Below are positions 26,079 through 34,010 of a stretch of 38,611 nt of DNA, one piece after another (the first letter of the stretch is position 1; each line of letters opens with the position of its first letter). The notes beneath the pieces are model-generated. The model did no database searches and was not told the origin of the DNA. It worked only from the letters and a program-made list of their open reading frames with translations. The translations under genes were made by a program, and so were the position numbers. The stretch comes from Cupriavidus basilensis OR16 (GTDB lineage Bacteria > Pseudomonadota > Gammaproteobacteria > Burkholderiales > Burkholderiaceae), in NCBI RefSeq assembly GCF_000243095.1, contig NZ_AHJE01000136.1, positions 1 through 38,611 on the forward strand, read 5' to 3'.

Positions 26079-27143
26079 ATGGCCAAGAGCCTTTCGGCAG
26101 ACTGGCATACGCAGCTCCGGCAGCTCAGCCGGGCGCAACCCCAGTCCGCGCGCCAACTCAAAACGTGGATCAACCGTATCGCTACTCTTAACCCCGCAGC
26201 GCCCCGCCTTAGGGCGCGCTCGCCGGCGCCGCTGCCTTTGTTGCCGCGCCACCCCCCGCCCGGCGAATGGGCTTCCCACCACCACCGCCTCGCGCCGCTG
26301 CCGGGCGAACTGGTCCCTCGCCTGCCCTACTGGCTCTACGTACCTTCTGGCGCACCCAAGCGGCCCATGCCGCTGGTGGTGATGCTGCACGGCTGCCGCC
26401 AGATGCAGCGCTGCTGGCAATGGTTCGACCTCGGTGCCACGGAAGGCGGCCGCGAGGCGCAGGCGCTGGCGGTATTGATCGATGCGTTGGCGGCCAGGCG
26501 GGATGTCCGTGCCGACCAGGTCTACCTGGCTGGCTTGTCCGCGGGTGCCAGCATGGCCGCCGTGGTGGCCTTGCGCTATCCCGAGAAGATCGCCGCCGTG
26601 GGCCTGCATTCCGGGGTCGTGATCGGAGCCGGCCACACGGCCAGCGATGGCCTGCGCGCCATGCAGCACGGCACCAGTGCCGACCCGGCCATGCTGCTGG
26701 ATGCCGCCGGCGTGACCCCGGGCGGACCGACGATGCCGGCCATCGTGCTGCACGGCATGGACGACGGGGCGGTGCATCCCGTCAACGCACGCTTGCTGGC
26801 GCGCCAGTTCCTGGCTTACAACGGCATGAGCGACCGGGTCGAGGAGCGGATGAACGGCGCCGCGGTGCGGCACGCGAGCGGCGCGGATCAGGCAGCCGCC
26901 GCAACAGCAGACGCGGCGCAGGTGGATGGCGGCAACGACCATCCACCCAGCGCAATGCTGCCGGCCGGGGACTACCTGGAAGCCAGCTTTGGCACCTGGA
27001 ACCGCGGACTGGTGGAGCTGTGCGAGGTGGCCGGTCTCGACCATGCCTGGAGCGGCGGCGATGGCGACTACCCCTACCATGCGTCGATCGGCCCCGACGC
27101 CAGCGCGCTGATGTGGGAGTTCTTCAAGCAGCATCGCCGCTAG
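26079..27143 (+). CDS. phaZ: PHB depolymerase family esterase, with an internal gap
   Basis: 354 residues from an ATG at 26079 with AGGAG seven bases upstream (MAKSLSADW, the usual start of this type). An alpha/beta-hydrolase of the PHB depolymerase/feruloyl esterase group: oxyanion region VVMLHGC (about 100-106), nucleophile GLSAG (Ser 154), acid in LHGMDDGAVHP and histidine in GLDHAWSGG. Family members have about 35 residues between HGC and the RCWxWF segment (the part with TRMN.LAD..GF.VLYPEQ); here HGCRQ joins MQRCWQWF directly. The frame is kept, so the protein is made, but a core strand and helix are missing and activity is doubtful. It would break down polyhydroxybutyrate or a similar short-chain polyester. 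Confidence 0.82.
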   Translation: MAKSLSADWHTQLRQLSRAQPQSARQLKTWINRIATLNPAAPRLRARSPAPLPLLPRHPPPGEWASHHHRLAPLPGELVPRLPYWLYVPSGAPKRPMPLVVMLHGCRQMQRCWQWFDLGATEGGREAQALAVLIDALAARRDVRADQVYLAGLSAGASMAAVVALRYPEKIAAVGLHSGVVIGAGHTASDGLRAMQHGTSADPAMLLDAAGVTPGGPTMPAIVLHGMDDGAVHPVNARLLARQFLAYNGMSDRVEERMNGAAVRHASGADQAAAATADAAQVDGGNDHPPSAMLPAGDYLEASFGTWNRGLVELCEVAGLDHAWSGGDGDYPYHASIGPDASALMWEFFKQHRR

Positions 27144-27165
27144 CGCTGGCCAGCGCATAGGCGTA

Positions 27166-27201
27166 AAAAAGGAGGGCGCAGATGCGACCCTCCTTTTTTT
27201 C
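27166..27201. terminator. Bidirectional rho-independent terminator
   Basis: AAAAAAGGAGGG (27166-27177) pairs with CCCTCCTTTTTT (27189-27200), giving a stem flanked by an A run and a T run. It can end the phaZ transcript on the plus strand and the MHS transporter transcript on the minus strand, which converge here. Confidence 0.9.
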
Positions 27202-27232
27202 AACGCAGGCGCGCGGCAGAGCATCCTCAAGC

Positions 27233-28543
27233 TCAGGCGAGCGAGCGATCCTTGACGAACAGCGCCGTCACCATGCCCAGCAGGCACAGCGCCACCACGT
27301 AGTAGGCGGGGGCCAGCGGATCGTTCTTGAGCATCAGCGTCACGATCATCGGGGTCAGCCCGCCGAAAATCGCGTACGACAGGTTGTACGAGAACGACAG
27401 CCCGGAGAACCGCACTTGGGCCGGGAACGCCTTGACCAGCACATATGGCACCGCGCCGATGGTGCCCACGAAGAAGCCGGCCACCGCGTAGAGCGGGATC
27501 AGCAGGTCGGGGCGCGTATGGAGCGTGCTGTAGAACACGTACGAGCTGATCGCCAGCAGCAGGCCGCCACCAAACAGGGTGACACGGGGCCCCACCTTGT
27601 CGGCCATCAGGCCGGCCACCACGCAGCCGATCGTCAGGCACAGCGTCGCCACGCTATTGGCTACCAGCGCGGTGCGCGCATCGAAGCCATAGATCTTCTG
27701 CAGGAAGGTGGGTGTCATCAGGATCACCACCACAATGCCCGCGGACAGCATCCAAGTCAGCAGCATCGATACCGCCACCGCGCCGCGGTGATCGCGCACC
27801 ACGGTCTTGAGCGGCATTTCCGCAGCCAGCGCCTTGCGCTTCTGCAACTCGGCAAACACCGGGGTTTCATGCAGCCAGCGGCGCAGGTACATGGAGCCGA
27901 TGCCGAACACACCGCCCAGCAGGAAGGGCATGCGCCAGCCCCAGTCGACAAGCTCCGCCGGGGTGAAGATGGTATTGACGCCGGTGGCCACCAGCGAGCC
28001 CAGCAGGATACCGGCGGTGAGGCCCGCCGTCAGCGTGCCGCAGGCGTAGCCGGTGCGCCGCGCGGGCACGTGCTCGGAGACAAAGACCCAGGCGCCAGGT
28101 ACTTCGCCGCCAACCGCCGCGCCTTGCATCACGCGCAGCAGCAGCAGCGCCACGGGCGCGAGCAGGCCGATCGCATGGTAGGTCGGCAGCAGGCCCATCA
28201 GCAGCGTCGGCACCGACATCAGCAGGATGGAGAGGGTGAACATCTTCTTGCGGCCAAGCAGGTCGCCGAAGTGGGCCATGATGATGCCGCCCAGCGGGCG
28301 AGCCAGGTAGCCGGCGGCAAAGATGCCGAAGGTCTGCAGCTGGCGCAGCCAGTCCGGCACCGACGGCGGGAAGAACAACTGCCCGATGACGGTGGCGAAG
28401 AAGACAAAGATGATGAAGTCGTAGAACTCGAGCGCGCCCCCGAGGGCGGCAAGGGCAAGCGTCTTGTAATCCTGTCCGGTCAGCGGGCGCGCTTGCTGGC
28501 TGCGCGCGCTATCTGCTCCGACAGTACTGCTGGTGGTGGGCAT
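27233..28543 (-). CDS. MHS-family MFS transporter (organic acid or osmolyte:H+ symporter)
   Basis: 436 residues with twelve predicted helices. The first helix carries LGGALEFYDFIIFVFFA, and the loop ARPLGGIIMAHFGDLLGRKK is the metabolite:H+ symporter (KgtP, ProP, ShiA) signature; GGEVPGAWVFVSEHVPARRTGY is the usual helix-5 region. The start at 28543 (MPTTSSTVG) is the first ATG; upstream there is no good ribosome site, and an in-frame GTG lies at 28588. The substrate cannot be told. It is convergent with phaZ across a terminator. No lesion is visible. Confidence 0.88.
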   Translation of the reverse strand: MPTTSSTVGADSARSQQARPLTGQDYKTLALAALGGALEFYDFIIFVFFATVIGQLFFPPSVPDWLRQLQTFGIFAAGYLARPLGGIIMAHFGDLLGRKKMFTLSILLMSVPTLLMGLLPTYHAIGLLAPVALLLLRVMQGAAVGGEVPGAWVFVSEHVPARRTGYACGTLTAGLTAGILLGSLVATGVNTIFTPAELVDWGWRMPFLLGGVFGIGSMYLRRWLHETPVFAELQKRKALAAEMPLKTVVRDHRGAVAVSMLLTWMLSAGIVVVILMTPTFLQKIYGFDARTALVANSVATLCLTIGCVVAGLMADKVGPRVTLFGGGLLLAISSYVFYSTLHTRPDLLIPLYAVAGFFVGTIGAVPYVLVKAFPAQVRFSGLSFSYNLSYAIFGGLTPMIVTLMLKNDPLAPAYYVVALCLLGMVTALFVKDRSLA

Positions 28544-28961
28544 GAGGAGACTCGCATGGAAATTGTTCGCATGCGAAGCGCGCAACACGGTTGACGTGGA
28601 GGGTTCTGGCCGGAGGGTACAGCGCGGGAGAGGCAGGCACTAAGTGGCGGATAAGCCGCTGGCATGCGACGAGACGCTTCGCAAAGGCGTGACGATACCA
28701 GATCGGCATTGAACCGGCTCCGGCCAGCGCACTTGAATTCCTTTTTGGAACGTCCTGAAATCCTCTTTAAATCCCTTTATATCCCTTTGAATGCCTTTGC
28801 TTTACCCCGAAGCGTTGCGATAATGTCGTTAAAAAGTGAAATCCGGGCCACAAAGTGGTCGATCCGTCTGGCGGCACCGCGTGGAAGGCTTCCTCCATCG
28901 CGCTCTCCAGCGGGTTCGCATTGCGGACGCGGGTAGTTGGGGTCGAATCTTCTGGGATCAC
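28544..28961. other. Intergenic region between MHS transporter and AsmA-like gene
   Basis: 418 bases with divergent genes on both sides. It contains a 10-base periodic repeat at 28758-28798 and an AT-rich patch (28745-28850) that probably holds promoters. I see no coding region with a plausible start or motif. Confidence 0.5.
28758..28798. repeat. 10-base-phased repeat with CCCTTT core
   Basis: Four consecutive units: AAATCCTCTTT, AAATCCCTTT, ATATCCCTTT, GAATGCCTTT. The 10-base period places each pyrimidine tract on the same face of the helix, as in curved or protein-binding DNA. It lies about 160 bases upstream of the AsmA-like start. Confidence 0.6.
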
Positions 28962-31900
28962 ATGGCAATCAAGTTCTCCATGCAGGCGGCAACTGCAACG
29001 CCACGTCGCCGGGCCGGCCTGCGGGTGGCTGGCGGCATTGTGGCCGCGCTGGCGGTGTTTGGCCTGGCCGGGTATTTTGGCGGGCCACCGCTGATCAAAT
29101 CGTTCGCGGCCAAACAGGCCAGCGAAGCGCTGGGGCGCAAGGTCACGTTCGGGGGCGCCGAGGTGCAGCCGTTCTCGCTGGCCGTCGACGTCTCCGACAT
29201 AACGATCTACGAGCCCGATGGCACCACGCCCATGCTGACCGTGGGCGAAGCCAGGATCGATGGCGCCATCGCGTCACTGTGGCACTTCGCCCCGGTGGTG
29301 GATGCCGTGCATATCGACCGGCCCGTGCTGCATCTTGCGCGTGACGCTAACGGCCGCATGAACTACGCCGACATCGAGGAGCGCTTCGCGGCCAGGCCAC
29401 CCGCGCCAAAATCCGAGCCGGCGCGTTTCTCGGTCAACAATATCGCACTGACCGGCGGCGGCCTGGTGTTCGACGACAAGCTGCTCAACCAGACGCAGCG
29501 CGTGGACAACCTGACCATCACGCTGCCGTTCTTGTCCAACCTGCCGCATGACGTGGAGATCGTCACCCGGCCAACGCTGAGCGCGAACATCAACGGCTCC
29601 GCGCTTGCGCTCGACGGCACCATGCTGCCGTTCGCCGCATCGCGCGAGACCCACCTCAATATCAATCTCGACGCCCTGGAACTGGCGCGCTACATGCCGT
29701 TCGCGCCGAAGCTCAAGGATGCGGATATCAAGAGCGGGCTGCTGGACTCAAGGCTGACGCTGGGCTTTATCCAGGACAAGGACAAGCAGGATGTCTTCCT
29801 GGCAGGCACCGTGGCGCTGCGCGATGCCGATATCCGCAAGCATGATGGATCGCCGCTGGTGAAGGCCGGGCGGGTAGCGGTGGACATCGCGCGCATAGAG
29901 CCGTTGGGGCGGATGGCCCACCTGCGCAGCTTCACCGTGGACGGCCTGGCCGTGCAGGCAGTGCGGCGCGCCGATGGCTCGCTCGACCTGGCGGAGGCGT
30001 TCCTGCCGGAAGCCGCCAAGTTAGAAAAGCCGGCCCACACGCCGGCTGCGGCCGCAGCGGCGGCGCCCGCGTCCGCGCCGGCCGTCGCCAAGGCTTTTCC
30101 GGCATCGGCACCCGCCGCCGGCGGCATTGCGCCGGTGCCGGAAAAGCCCTGGCGCTACGCGATCGATCAGATCACCGTCAAGCAGGCCCGCCTGGGCCTG
30201 CGCGACGACTCCGCCCCTTCCGGGCCCGCCACGCTGGCGCTTGGCCCCTTCGATGCTGCCGTGGCCGGCCTCTCCGGCGACAGCGACAAGCCCGCCAAGG
30301 TCCAGGCCAAGCTGACCATAGGCGAAGGCCAGACGCTTAGCCATGAGGGTGAATTGTCCCTGCGGGGCGGCACCATGGATGGCACGCTGCAAGCCAGCGG
30401 CGTAAAGCCCCAGGGGTTCGCCGCATGGTGGCCGGCGGCGCTCCAGACCCAGCTTGGCGACACCGCGGTCAATGCCGATTTGCACTATAAGATGGCTTGG
30501 GGTGGCCCCGTCTTTGCCTTCTCGCTGGAAAAGTCCCGCGTAGAACTGGCGCCGCTCTATCTGACCACCCGCGAACCGGTGAAGGTGGAGCAAGCGGCAG
30601 CCACCAACACGGGCGCGAGCCAACCTGCCGCTGCCGATAGCGACCGCCGGCGCGACGCGCGCCGCGCGCGTGCCCGCGACGACAGCGACACCGCCAACCT
30701 GCCGGTGATGCGTGCCGAGCGCGTGGCGCTGGAGGACATTGCTTTCGATCTTGGCGCGCATTCGTTCCAGGCGAGCCAGCTGGTGGTTGCCAAGCCGCAG
30801 ATCGCCATCACACGTGACTTCCGCGGCGAGTTGCTCGAAAGCGCGCGCCTGTGGGCTGTGCAATCCGGGCAGCAATCCGCCCAACGCACCACCGCCGTCA
30901 AGGCCAAGGCTGCCCAGCCCGAGAGCGCCGGTGCCGCCAAGCCATCGCCCTGGAAGGCGCAGCTCGGCAAGTTCACGCTCGATGGCGGCAGCCTGCGCAT
31001 GACCGACTACGCGCCCGCGGCCGCCAACCGCGATCGCCCCGTGGTCCACCAATTCCGCAATGTCAGCCTCGGCACGGGCGCGCTCAACTGGCCGATGGCG
31101 GCCGGGGCCATCCCGGTGAAGCTCAAGGCAGACGTGGGCCGGCGCGGCGCGATGGCGCTCGACGGCACCTTGCTGCCCACCGCGCCCGCGGCGCAACTGC
31201 AGGTGGACTTCCGCGAGCTGGACCTCGCGCCGCTGCAGCCCTACCTGGCCGACCGCTTCAACGCGGCGCTGCGTGGCGGCACCGCCACCGTCAAGGGCCG
31301 CCTCGGCCTGGAGGCCCCTGCTGGCAAGCCGATCGCCGCACGCTTCACCGGCAATGCGCTGCTCGGCAATGTGCGCAGCGTCGACCGGGTGACCGGCGAT
31401 GACTTCCTGCGCTGGCGCTCGCTGGCGGTGAGCGGCATCGATTTCGCCATGGACGAGGCCAAGGGGCCGATGAAGGTCGGCGTGGCCGGTGTCGCGCTGT
31501 CTGACTTCTATGCACGGGTGATCCTTAACGCCAATGGCCGCCTGAACCTGCAGGACGTGATGGCCGGCGGCGCCGCCAAGGGCGAGGCCGCGCCCAGCAC
31601 CAGCCTGACGCAGGCCAATCCCGCATCGGCGCCCGCCGCCAGCGCGCCGGCCCCGGCCCCCGCGCCCGCGCCTGTAGCCACCGCCGCGGCAAAGCCGCAG
31701 ATCCGCATCGGCGGCGTGACGGTGGACAAGGGCAACGTCAATTTCTCGGACTTCTTTGTCAAGCCGAACTACACCGCCAACCTGACCGACATGAAGGGAT
31801 CGGTCTCCAAGCTGTCCTCGACGGAGCCTGCCCCCGCCAACCTCACGCTGGCCGGCCGCATCGATGACGACGCGCCGGTCACGATCGACGGCAAGCTCAA

Positions 31901-32918
31901 CCCGCTGGCCGACACGCTCTACCTGGATATCGCTGCCAAGGCCGCCGGCGTGGAGCTGACCCGGCTCACTCCGTACGCGGCCAAATACGCCGGCTACCCG
32001 ATCACCAAGGGCAAGCTCACGGTCGATGTGGCTTACAAGGTCGAGAACGGCAAGCTGGACGCGCGCAACCATCTCTACCTGGACCAGCTCACCTTTGGCG
32101 ACAAGGTCGACAGCCCGAGCGCCACCAAGCTGCCGGTGCTGCTGGCGGTCTCGCTCTTGAAGGACCGCAATGGCGTGATCGACATCAACCTGCCGGTGTC
32201 GGGTTCCTTGTCGGACCCGGAGTTCAGCATCGGGGGCGTGATCTTGCGGGTGATCGTCAACCTGCTGGCCAAGGCCATCACCTCGCCGTTCTCGCTGATT
32301 GGCTCTGCCTTCGGCGGCGGCGACGAACTGGGCTACGTGGAGTTCGCGCCCGGCACGTCCACGCTCACGCCAGCTGCCAAGCAGAAGATCGCGACACTGG
32401 GCAAGGCCCTGGCCGACCGCCCGGCGCTGCGCCTGGAGATCAGCGGCCGCATCGATCCCGCCACCGATACGGCCGGCGCCAAGCGGGCCTGGCTGGATGC
32501 GCGCGTTGCCGAGCAGAAGTCCCGCGAGATGCGCGCCAGCGCCAAGGAGGGCGCGGTGGCGGAAGAGAGCGAGGAAGGCGAGCAGGGCGCCAAGGTAACG
32601 GTGTCGCCGCAGGAGTACCCGAAGTACCTCGAAGCGGTCTACAAGCGCGCCTCCTTCAAGAAGCCGCGCAACATGATTGGGCTCTCGAAGTCCCTGCCCA
32701 CCAAGGAGATGGAGTCGTTGCTGCTGGAGAACGCGCCGATTACCGACGTGGAGCTCAGGCAACTGGCCGAGCAACGGGCGCTGGCGGTCAAGCAGGCGCT
32801 CGAGCGCGATGCCAAGGTGCCCGAAAGCCGCCTCTTCCTGACCGCGTCAAAGCTCAACAGCGATGGCATCAAGGACAAGGGCGCGCCCAACCGGGTCGAC
32901 TTCACCATCCGGCAGTAG
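28962..32918 (+). CDS. AsmA-superfamily DUF748 protein with OmpA-like end
   Basis: 1318 residues. One membrane helix near the N-terminus (AGLRVAGGIVAALAVFGLAGYFGG, about 18-41) anchors a very long periplasmic part with repeated AsmA/DUF748 features: FTVDGLAVQAVRRADGSLDLA, RVILNANGRLNLQDV and VTVDKGNVNFSDFFVKPNYTANL. Ala/Pro-rich linkers lie at about 365-395 and 885-905. Near the end YVEFAPGTSTLTPAAKQKIATLGKAL with RLEISGRIDPATD looks like an OmpA-type module. Proteins of this group are thought to form hydrophobic grooves carrying lipids to the outer membrane (YhdP, TamB, AsmA). The start at 28962 (MAIKFSMQ) has GGGA upstream; the longer frame to 28836 precedes it without support. Monocistronic by position. 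No lesion is visible. Confidence 0.88.
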   Translation: MAIKFSMQAATATPRRRAGLRVAGGIVAALAVFGLAGYFGGPPLIKSFAAKQASEALGRKVTFGGAEVQPFSLAVDVSDITIYEPDGTTPMLTVGEARIDGAIASLWHFAPVVDAVHIDRPVLHLARDANGRMNYADIEERFAARPPAPKSEPARFSVNNIALTGGGLVFDDKLLNQTQRVDNLTITLPFLSNLPHDVEIVTRPTLSANINGSALALDGTMLPFAASRETHLNINLDALELARYMPFAPKLKDADIKSGLLDSRLTLGFIQDKDKQDVFLAGTVALRDADIRKHDGSPLVKAGRVAVDIARIEPLGRMAHLRSFTVDGLAVQAVRRADGSLDLAEAFLPEAAKLEKPAHTPAAAAAAAPASAPAVAKAFPASAPAAGGIAPVPEKPWRYAIDQITVKQARLGLRDDSAPSGPATLALGPFDAAVAGLSGDSDKPAKVQAKLTIGEGQTLSHEGELSLRGGTMDGTLQASGVKPQGFAAWWPAALQTQLGDTAVNADLHYKMAWGGPVFAFSLEKSRVELAPLYLTTREPVKVEQAAATNTGASQPAAADSDRRRDARRARARDDSDTANLPVMRAERVALEDIAFDLGAHSFQASQLVVAKPQIAITRDFRGELLESARLWAVQSGQQSAQRTTAVKAKAAQPESAGAAKPSPWKAQLGKFTLDGGSLRMTDYAPAAANRDRPVVHQFRNVSLGTGALNWPMAAGAIPVKLKADVGRRGAMALDGTLLPTAPAAQLQVDFRELDLAPLQPYLADRFNAALRGGTATVKGRLGLEAPAGKPIAARFTGNALLGNVRSVDRVTGDDFLRWRSLAVSGIDFAMDEAKGPMKVGVAGVALSDFYARVILNANGRLNLQDVMAGGAAKGEAAPSTSLTQANPASAPAASAPAPAPAPAPVATAAAKPQIRIGGVTVDKGNVNFSDFFVKPNYTANLTDMKGSVSKLSSTEPAPANLTLAGRIDDDAPVTIDGKLNPLADTLYLDIAAKAAGVELTRLTPYAAKYAGYPITKGKLTVDVAYKVENGKLDARNHLYLDQLTFGDKVDSPSATKLPVLLAVSLLKDRNGVIDINLPVSGSLSDPEFSIGGVILRVIVNLLAKAITSPFSLIGSAFGGGDELGYVEFAPGTSTLTPAAKQKIATLGKALADRPALRLEISGRIDPATDTAGAKRAWLDARVAEQKSREMRASAKEGAVAEESEEGEQGAKVTVSPQEYPKYLEAVYKRASFKKPRNMIGLSKSLPTKEMESLLLENAPITDVELRQLAEQRALAVKQALERDAKVPESRLFLTASKLNSDGIKDKGAPNRVDFTIRQ

Positions 32919-32942
32919 ATTACCGGGCAACCTGACCGAATC

Positions 32943-32975
32943 CGCGCAGGGGGTGGCGTTGCCGTCCCCTGCGCG
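32943..32975 (+). other. Hairpin after the AsmA-like gene
   Basis: CGCGCAGGGG (32943-32952) pairs with CCCCTGCGCG (32966-32975) around a 13-base loop, 25 bases past the stop at 32918. No T run follows, so it is either a weak terminator or a message-stabilising stem. Confidence 0.5.
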
Positions 32976-33053
32976 CTGACCCGTGGCCCTGTCGACGGGG
33001 TACCGGCAAAAAACGCTGTATCATTTCGCCCGGAATCGATACAGGAGCGCGTT

Positions 33054-33239
33054 TTGCAGCAGGAAGCCGTTATTTACAAGACCTGGGTTTGCTTGATTTG
33101 CGGATGGGTCTACGACGAAGAGCAGGGCTGGCCGGAAGATGGCATTGCCCCCGGCACGCGCTGGGAGGACATTGCGGAAGACTGGCGTTGCCCCGAATGT
33201 GACGTGGGCAAGGGTGAATTCGCGATGATCGAGATCTGA
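33054..33239 (+). CDS. Rubredoxin
   Basis: 61 residues. The two iron-binding knuckles CLICGWVYD and CPECDVGK, with the aromatic core and WEDI... W spacing between them, define rubredoxin, a small one-electron carrier for alkane hydroxylases and other oxidases. The start is a TTG at 33054 with AGGAG (33043-33047) six bases upstream; no ATG lies before the first knuckle, so the rare start is well supported. Length fits the family. Its partner is not in this window. Confidence 0.93.
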   Translation: MQQEAVIYKTWVCLICGWVYDEEQGWPEDGIAPGTRWEDIAEDWRCPECDVGKGEFAMIEI

Positions 33240-33314
33240 TCGGCCGCGCAAGCATACGATCCGCTACCGGGCACACTCGCCCCGGACGCGGATGCAACAC
33301 AGCACGCGGTGCGC

Positions 33315-33473
33315 TTAGTGCCGCTGCATTTGCCGGCATATGCCGGCGCGCTTGCGCTGCTCGGCGCAGCGCCGGTAGCGAATGCGGTAGGGGTGGCTAC
33401 AGCGCCAGATCGCCGTGACAACAGTGACCAGCAGCAACGCCGCCATCAAGACAGCCAGCAGGCTCAATGTCAT
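33315..33473 (-). CDS. Small single-helix membrane protein
   Basis: 52 residues. MTLSLLAVLMAALLLVTVVTAIWRC is one membrane helix, followed by a basic cytoplasmic tail rich in Arg, Tyr and Cys (SHPYRIRYRRCAEQRKRAG). The start at 33473 has AGGGGG six bases upstream. It lies 43 bases behind the next small membrane gene and is probably in the same transcript. Unknown function; no family recognised. Confidence 0.5.
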   Translation of the reverse strand: MTLSLLAVLMAALLLVTVVTAIWRCSHPYRIRYRRCAEQRKRAGICRQMQRH

Positions 33474-33516
33474 AGCGGCCCCCTTTCCACAAGCAAGCCG
33501 GGAACGCTCGAAGCGT

Positions 33517-33699
33517 TCAGATAAGCAACGGAAGCGCCTCCAGCAAGGCCACCGCCAGCAGCGCCCCGAAGATCGCACCCGCCGCGCGGCAACTGATGCG
33601 CAAGGCCCGGGCCGTGAAGGGGATACCGCCGAAGGCGATCATGCCGACCAGCGCCATCGGAATCAAGAACACAAGATCATGTGACGTGAAGTGCAGCAT
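33517..33699 (-). CDS. Small two-helix membrane protein
   Basis: 60 residues. Two membrane helices (HDLVFLIPMALVGMIAFGG and CRAAGAIFGALLAVALLEAL) separated by the short loop IPFTARALRIS. The start at 33699 has AGGAGA seven bases upstream, a strong site. It precedes the 52-residue membrane protein and is divergent from the FadR-type gene. No function or family recognised; the ribosome site and clean topology support it as real. Confidence 0.6.
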   Translation of the reverse strand: MLHFTSHDLVFLIPMALVGMIAFGGIPFTARALRISCRAAGAIFGALLAVALLEALPLLI

Positions 33700-34010
33700 T
33701 TCCGTCTCCTGTCTTTCTGCTTGTGTTTCCAGTATAGAAAGTGTCGCAGGTAGGCCAAGGACGATGACATTGGGGTTGTCCCGTAAGCGGCATTTTGTCG
33801 GGGAACGCGCGCTATCGCTGCCGCCACAGCCTTTGCTGCATCCGCCACCCATGCCGTATCGGCCCCTGGCACGGGCGCCAGGGCTGCCGCCGGCGCCCGC
33901 CTGCTGCAGCGCTGCATAAATTCCCCTTGTAGAGCGCGTAAAAACTTCCTAAAAATTGGTCAGGCCACTTTACCTTCTGGCCCGAATCATTTCCGGGATC
34001 GCGCGCCGTC
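33700..34010. other. Intergenic region upstream of the FadR-type gene
   Basis: 311 bases between divergent genes. A TGG-N5-CCA motif (33957-33967) and AT-rich patch at 33915-33960 (TAAATTCCCC, AAAAACTTCC, AAAAATTGG) could be the promoter and FadR-type operator for the gene at 34011. The middle holds GC-rich inverted patches (CTGGCACGGGCGCCAG). No gene is supported. Confidence 0.4.

Noticed and set aside
26040..27641. 533-codon minus-strand frame across phaZ, a terminator and the MHS gene end
   Set aside because: It crosses a strong bidirectional terminator and two real genes in other frames.
27182..28594. 470-codon plus-strand frame opposite the MHS transporter
   Set aside because: Antisense shadow with highly repetitive His/Gln/Arg content; the minus strand has clear MHS motifs.
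30021..32774. 917-codon open frame on the minus strand opposite the AsmA-like gene
   Set aside because: Same antisense composition; the plus-strand product has signal anchor, DUF748 features and an OmpA-like end.
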